Source of the DNA: an uncultured delta proteobacterium
GTDB taxonomy: Bacteria > Myxococcota_A > UBA9160 > JAFDET01
DNA length: 64,000 nucleotides
Reading direction: 5' to 3'
NCBI GenBank assembly: GCA_947259215.1
Contig: CAMYLJ010000007.1
Location: 43,858-107,857, forward strand
The position numbers and the translations under genes were made by a program. The notes beneath the pieces were generated by a model. It was not told the origin of the DNA. It saw only the letters and a program-made list of their open reading frames with translations, and did no database searches. Every line of letters begins with the position of its first letter. The stretch's first letter is position 1. Of this stretch, positions 62,814-64,000 are shown piece after piece.

Positions 62814-63376
62814 GGTGACGTAGCCCCGAGGAGGGCCGAGGTGGCAAGTGCCCCGGGTCCGGAGCGGCGGTAGATTCGCCTGCGTGCGGCTCTACTGCGA
62901 GCAGCGATCCCGTTCGGCTCCGAGCACTTCTGGGCCCGAAGCGCCCTGTGGCCCACGGCGGAGCGGCGCGAGGTCTCCGGGCCCGAAGGAGGGCCGATCC
63001 CGGTAGCTCCCGTGAAGATCGAGCTCGCACCCGAGGGCTGGGACCTCGTGTGCCGCCTCGCCCAGGTGCTCACCAAGCGGGGACTGATTCTTGCGCGGGA
63101 GGATGAGCATGGAGGTACGAATCCGGCGGGTTCTCATGAGTCAATCTATCCACTAGCCCGCAGGCTAGAAGGGCCGCCACAACCATGGTGTAGACTGGTC
63201 GGCGTTCCCATGACGGGCTCGGCGCCCTCCGGTCGAGTGGCGGATCTCTCAGGCCGGCTCCTCGTCCCGCCCGGATGCCCTGCGGTACCCCGTGCCGGCG
63301 GCGTGGCCGCCTTCCTGGACCTGGAGGGCTAGGATCGCGTTCTTCCTGCGCCGGGAAGTGAGGCCGCACGCAAACG
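62814..63376. other. 563-bp region without an intact gene; possible gene remnant
   Basis: No complete gene is supported. From about 62874 to 63334 one plus-strand frame is open but has no good start. Its first part (IPFGSEHFWARSALWPTAE, then REVSGPEGGPIPV) weakly recalls the TGPEGGP-type tail seen in phage terminase small subunits and related helix-turn-helix proteins. After about 63110 it becomes incoherent. A small inverted repeat lies at 63153-63168. I would treat the region as degraded, possibly mobile-element-derived, DNA. Confidence 0.3.
63153..63168. repeat. Short inverted repeat
   Basis: CTAGCC (63153-63158), loop CGCA, GGCTAG (63163-63168): a perfect six-bp stem in a less GC-rich patch. 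No U-tract follows on either strand. Role unknown. Confidence 0.35.
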
Positions 63377-63907
63377 ATGAAGCTCGTCAACAAGCTGATC
63401 GGGAAGGCGATGGGCACCTTCGTTGCCCAGGGCGTGAGCATCGACGACGAGGGTCGCCTGTGTCTTCCCGACGGCCTCACTCCCGATCGGGTGCAGCGTT
63501 TCATCGAGCTCTGCGTCGGGAGGGAATACGAGTGCCCGCGCGACGCCATGCACGACCTCTTCGGCCGGGTCGGCGTGAGCCCGCGGGTGGTCGCGATTCT
63601 GAACGAGATCGTGCACGAGCACGGCGACATCGACCTGGCCGCCATCGCCCACCACTGGCGCACGGCGGCGAGCGCCGTGCCGCGCTTTCACGAGATCCCG
63701 ACGCGCTTTCAGAATTTCCTCGTCCACGACCTGGGCCTCGCCGATCCCTCCAGCCGGAGTCTCGAGGACGCCGTGTCCAGCACGCGACGCAACGCGGCGA
63801 TCCAGCTCGGCTGCGAGCCCGACTGGGACCAGATCCTCGACCTTCCGGAAGGCGTGTCCGACCTGACGGCCGAATGGCGCCGACGCAGCGTCGGCAACGC
63901 GGGGTGA
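63377..63907 (+). CDS. Hypothetical protein
   Basis: A 176-aa predicted cytoplasmic protein without signal or TM segment. It is helix-rich and His/Arg-rich (LCLPDGLTPDRVQRFIELCV, GVSPRVVAILNEIVHEHGDI, AIAHHWRTAASAVPRFHE) with an acidic WDQILDLPEGVSDL near the end. The consistent wobble-GC pattern and absence of low-complexity sequence argue for a real gene. I do not recognise the family. ATG 63377 lacks a strong ribosome-binding site. It is immediately followed by the hairpin array. Confidence 0.65.
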   Translation: MKLVNKLIGKAMGTFVAQGVSIDDEGRLCLPDGLTPDRVQRFIELCVGREYECPRDAMHDLFGRVGVSPRVVAILNEIVHEHGDIDLAAIAHHWRTAASAVPRFHEIPTRFQNFLVHDLGLADPSSRSLEDAVSSTRRNAAIQLGCEPDWDQILDLPEGVSDLTAEWRRRSVGNAG

Positions 63908-63912
63908 CTGCT

Positions 63913-64000
63913 CCCCCGGCAAAGCCGGGGGCATCCAGGTGAGCCGCTCAAAGCGGCTGGACGGGGCCGCTGCGCGGCCCCTTGCGCCCCCCTACGGGGG
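63913..64000. repeat. Array of four tandem hairpins with 3-base loops (cut by the window edge)
   Basis: Hairpin 1: CCCCCGGC (63913-63920), loop AAA, GCCGGGGG. Hairpin 2: AGCCGCT (63942-63948), loop CAA, AGCGGCT. Hairpin 3: GGGGCCGC (63963-63970), loop TGC, GCGGCCCC. Hairpin 4: CCCCC (63988-63992), loop TAC, GGGGG (63996-64000). All stems are perfect. Spacers are 10, 4 and 6 bases. The array begins six bases after the stop codon of the preceding gene. It could end that transcript, but the regular series suggests more, such as a structured mobile-element end, a REP-like cluster or the start of a structured RNA. Confidence 0.7.

Overview
The window is 64 kb of densely packed, very GC-rich bacterial chromosome. 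There are many GTG and TTG starts and many 1-4 base start/stop overlaps. Gene content points to an uncultured deltaproteobacterial lineage (Myxococcota/Desulfobacterota-like): a pheA-hisC-tyrA-rpsA-ihfB-lapA cluster, paired DUF1800/DUF1501 secreted proteins, a DUF3604 protein, a PEP-CTERM protein and a secreted M1 peptidase ending in Asp-rich repeats and a Cys-Gly-Leu-Gly tail. This placement is inferred from families and gene order, not from a search. I saw no rRNA, tRNA, CRISPR array, intact prophage or transposase gene.

Layout. 1-3.5 kb (minus strand): the 5' end of trpB behind a GntR/HutC regulator whose promoter carries a long palindrome, then coaE and a membrane diguanylate cyclase. 3.8-23.2 kb (plus strand): sixteen tightly packed genes, possibly one very long transcription unit. 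In order they are pheA, hisC, tyrA, rpsA, ihfB, lapA-like, a TPR gene, mutS, an N-acetylmuramoyl-L-alanine amidase, glnD, xerD, a CCA/poly(A) polymerase-family gene, scpA, scpB, an rluB-type gene and a malonyl-CoA-synthetase-like gene. They cover aromatic amino acids, translation, DNA repair, nitrogen signalling, chromosome resolution and segregation. aroA and cmk, often found between tyrA and rpsA in related clusters, are absent here.

23-34.4 kb: envelope and transport genes. These include an exported protein of unknown function, a CAP-domain protein, a lipoprotein with seven calcium-binding-like repeats, a DUF368 undecaprenyl-phosphate translocase-like protein, an SRAP abasic-site protein, a solute:sodium symporter with a small membrane partner, an ABC1/UbiB kinase-like protein, a K+ channel with tandem RCK modules, small unknown genes and a broken YHS-domain gene. 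34.4-38.9 kb: a glpD / alkyl-DHAP-synthase-like / glycerol-kinase-like operon, suggesting glycerol-phosphate and ether-lipid metabolism.

38.9-64 kb: accessory and secreted functions. These are an atypical sulfatase-superfamily protein, a crotonase-family protein, an orphan HupE/UreJ-like protein, amidohydrolases, a HEAT lipoprotein, DUF1800/DUF1501, a membrane-anchored PLC-like protein, a membrane-anchored Fe-S aldo/keto reductase, an SPFH protein, a P450, an M1 peptidase, small exported proteins, a DUF3604 protein, a twin-CX3C exported peptide, a truncated toroid-repeat gene and a PEP-CTERM protein. The window ends in an array of four short hairpins.

The most interesting cross-gene signal is a recurrent -10-like hexamer (TAGGCT or close) placed 6-7 bases before the start codon of genes that lack a Shine-Dalgarno sequence. 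It suggests leaderless transcription.
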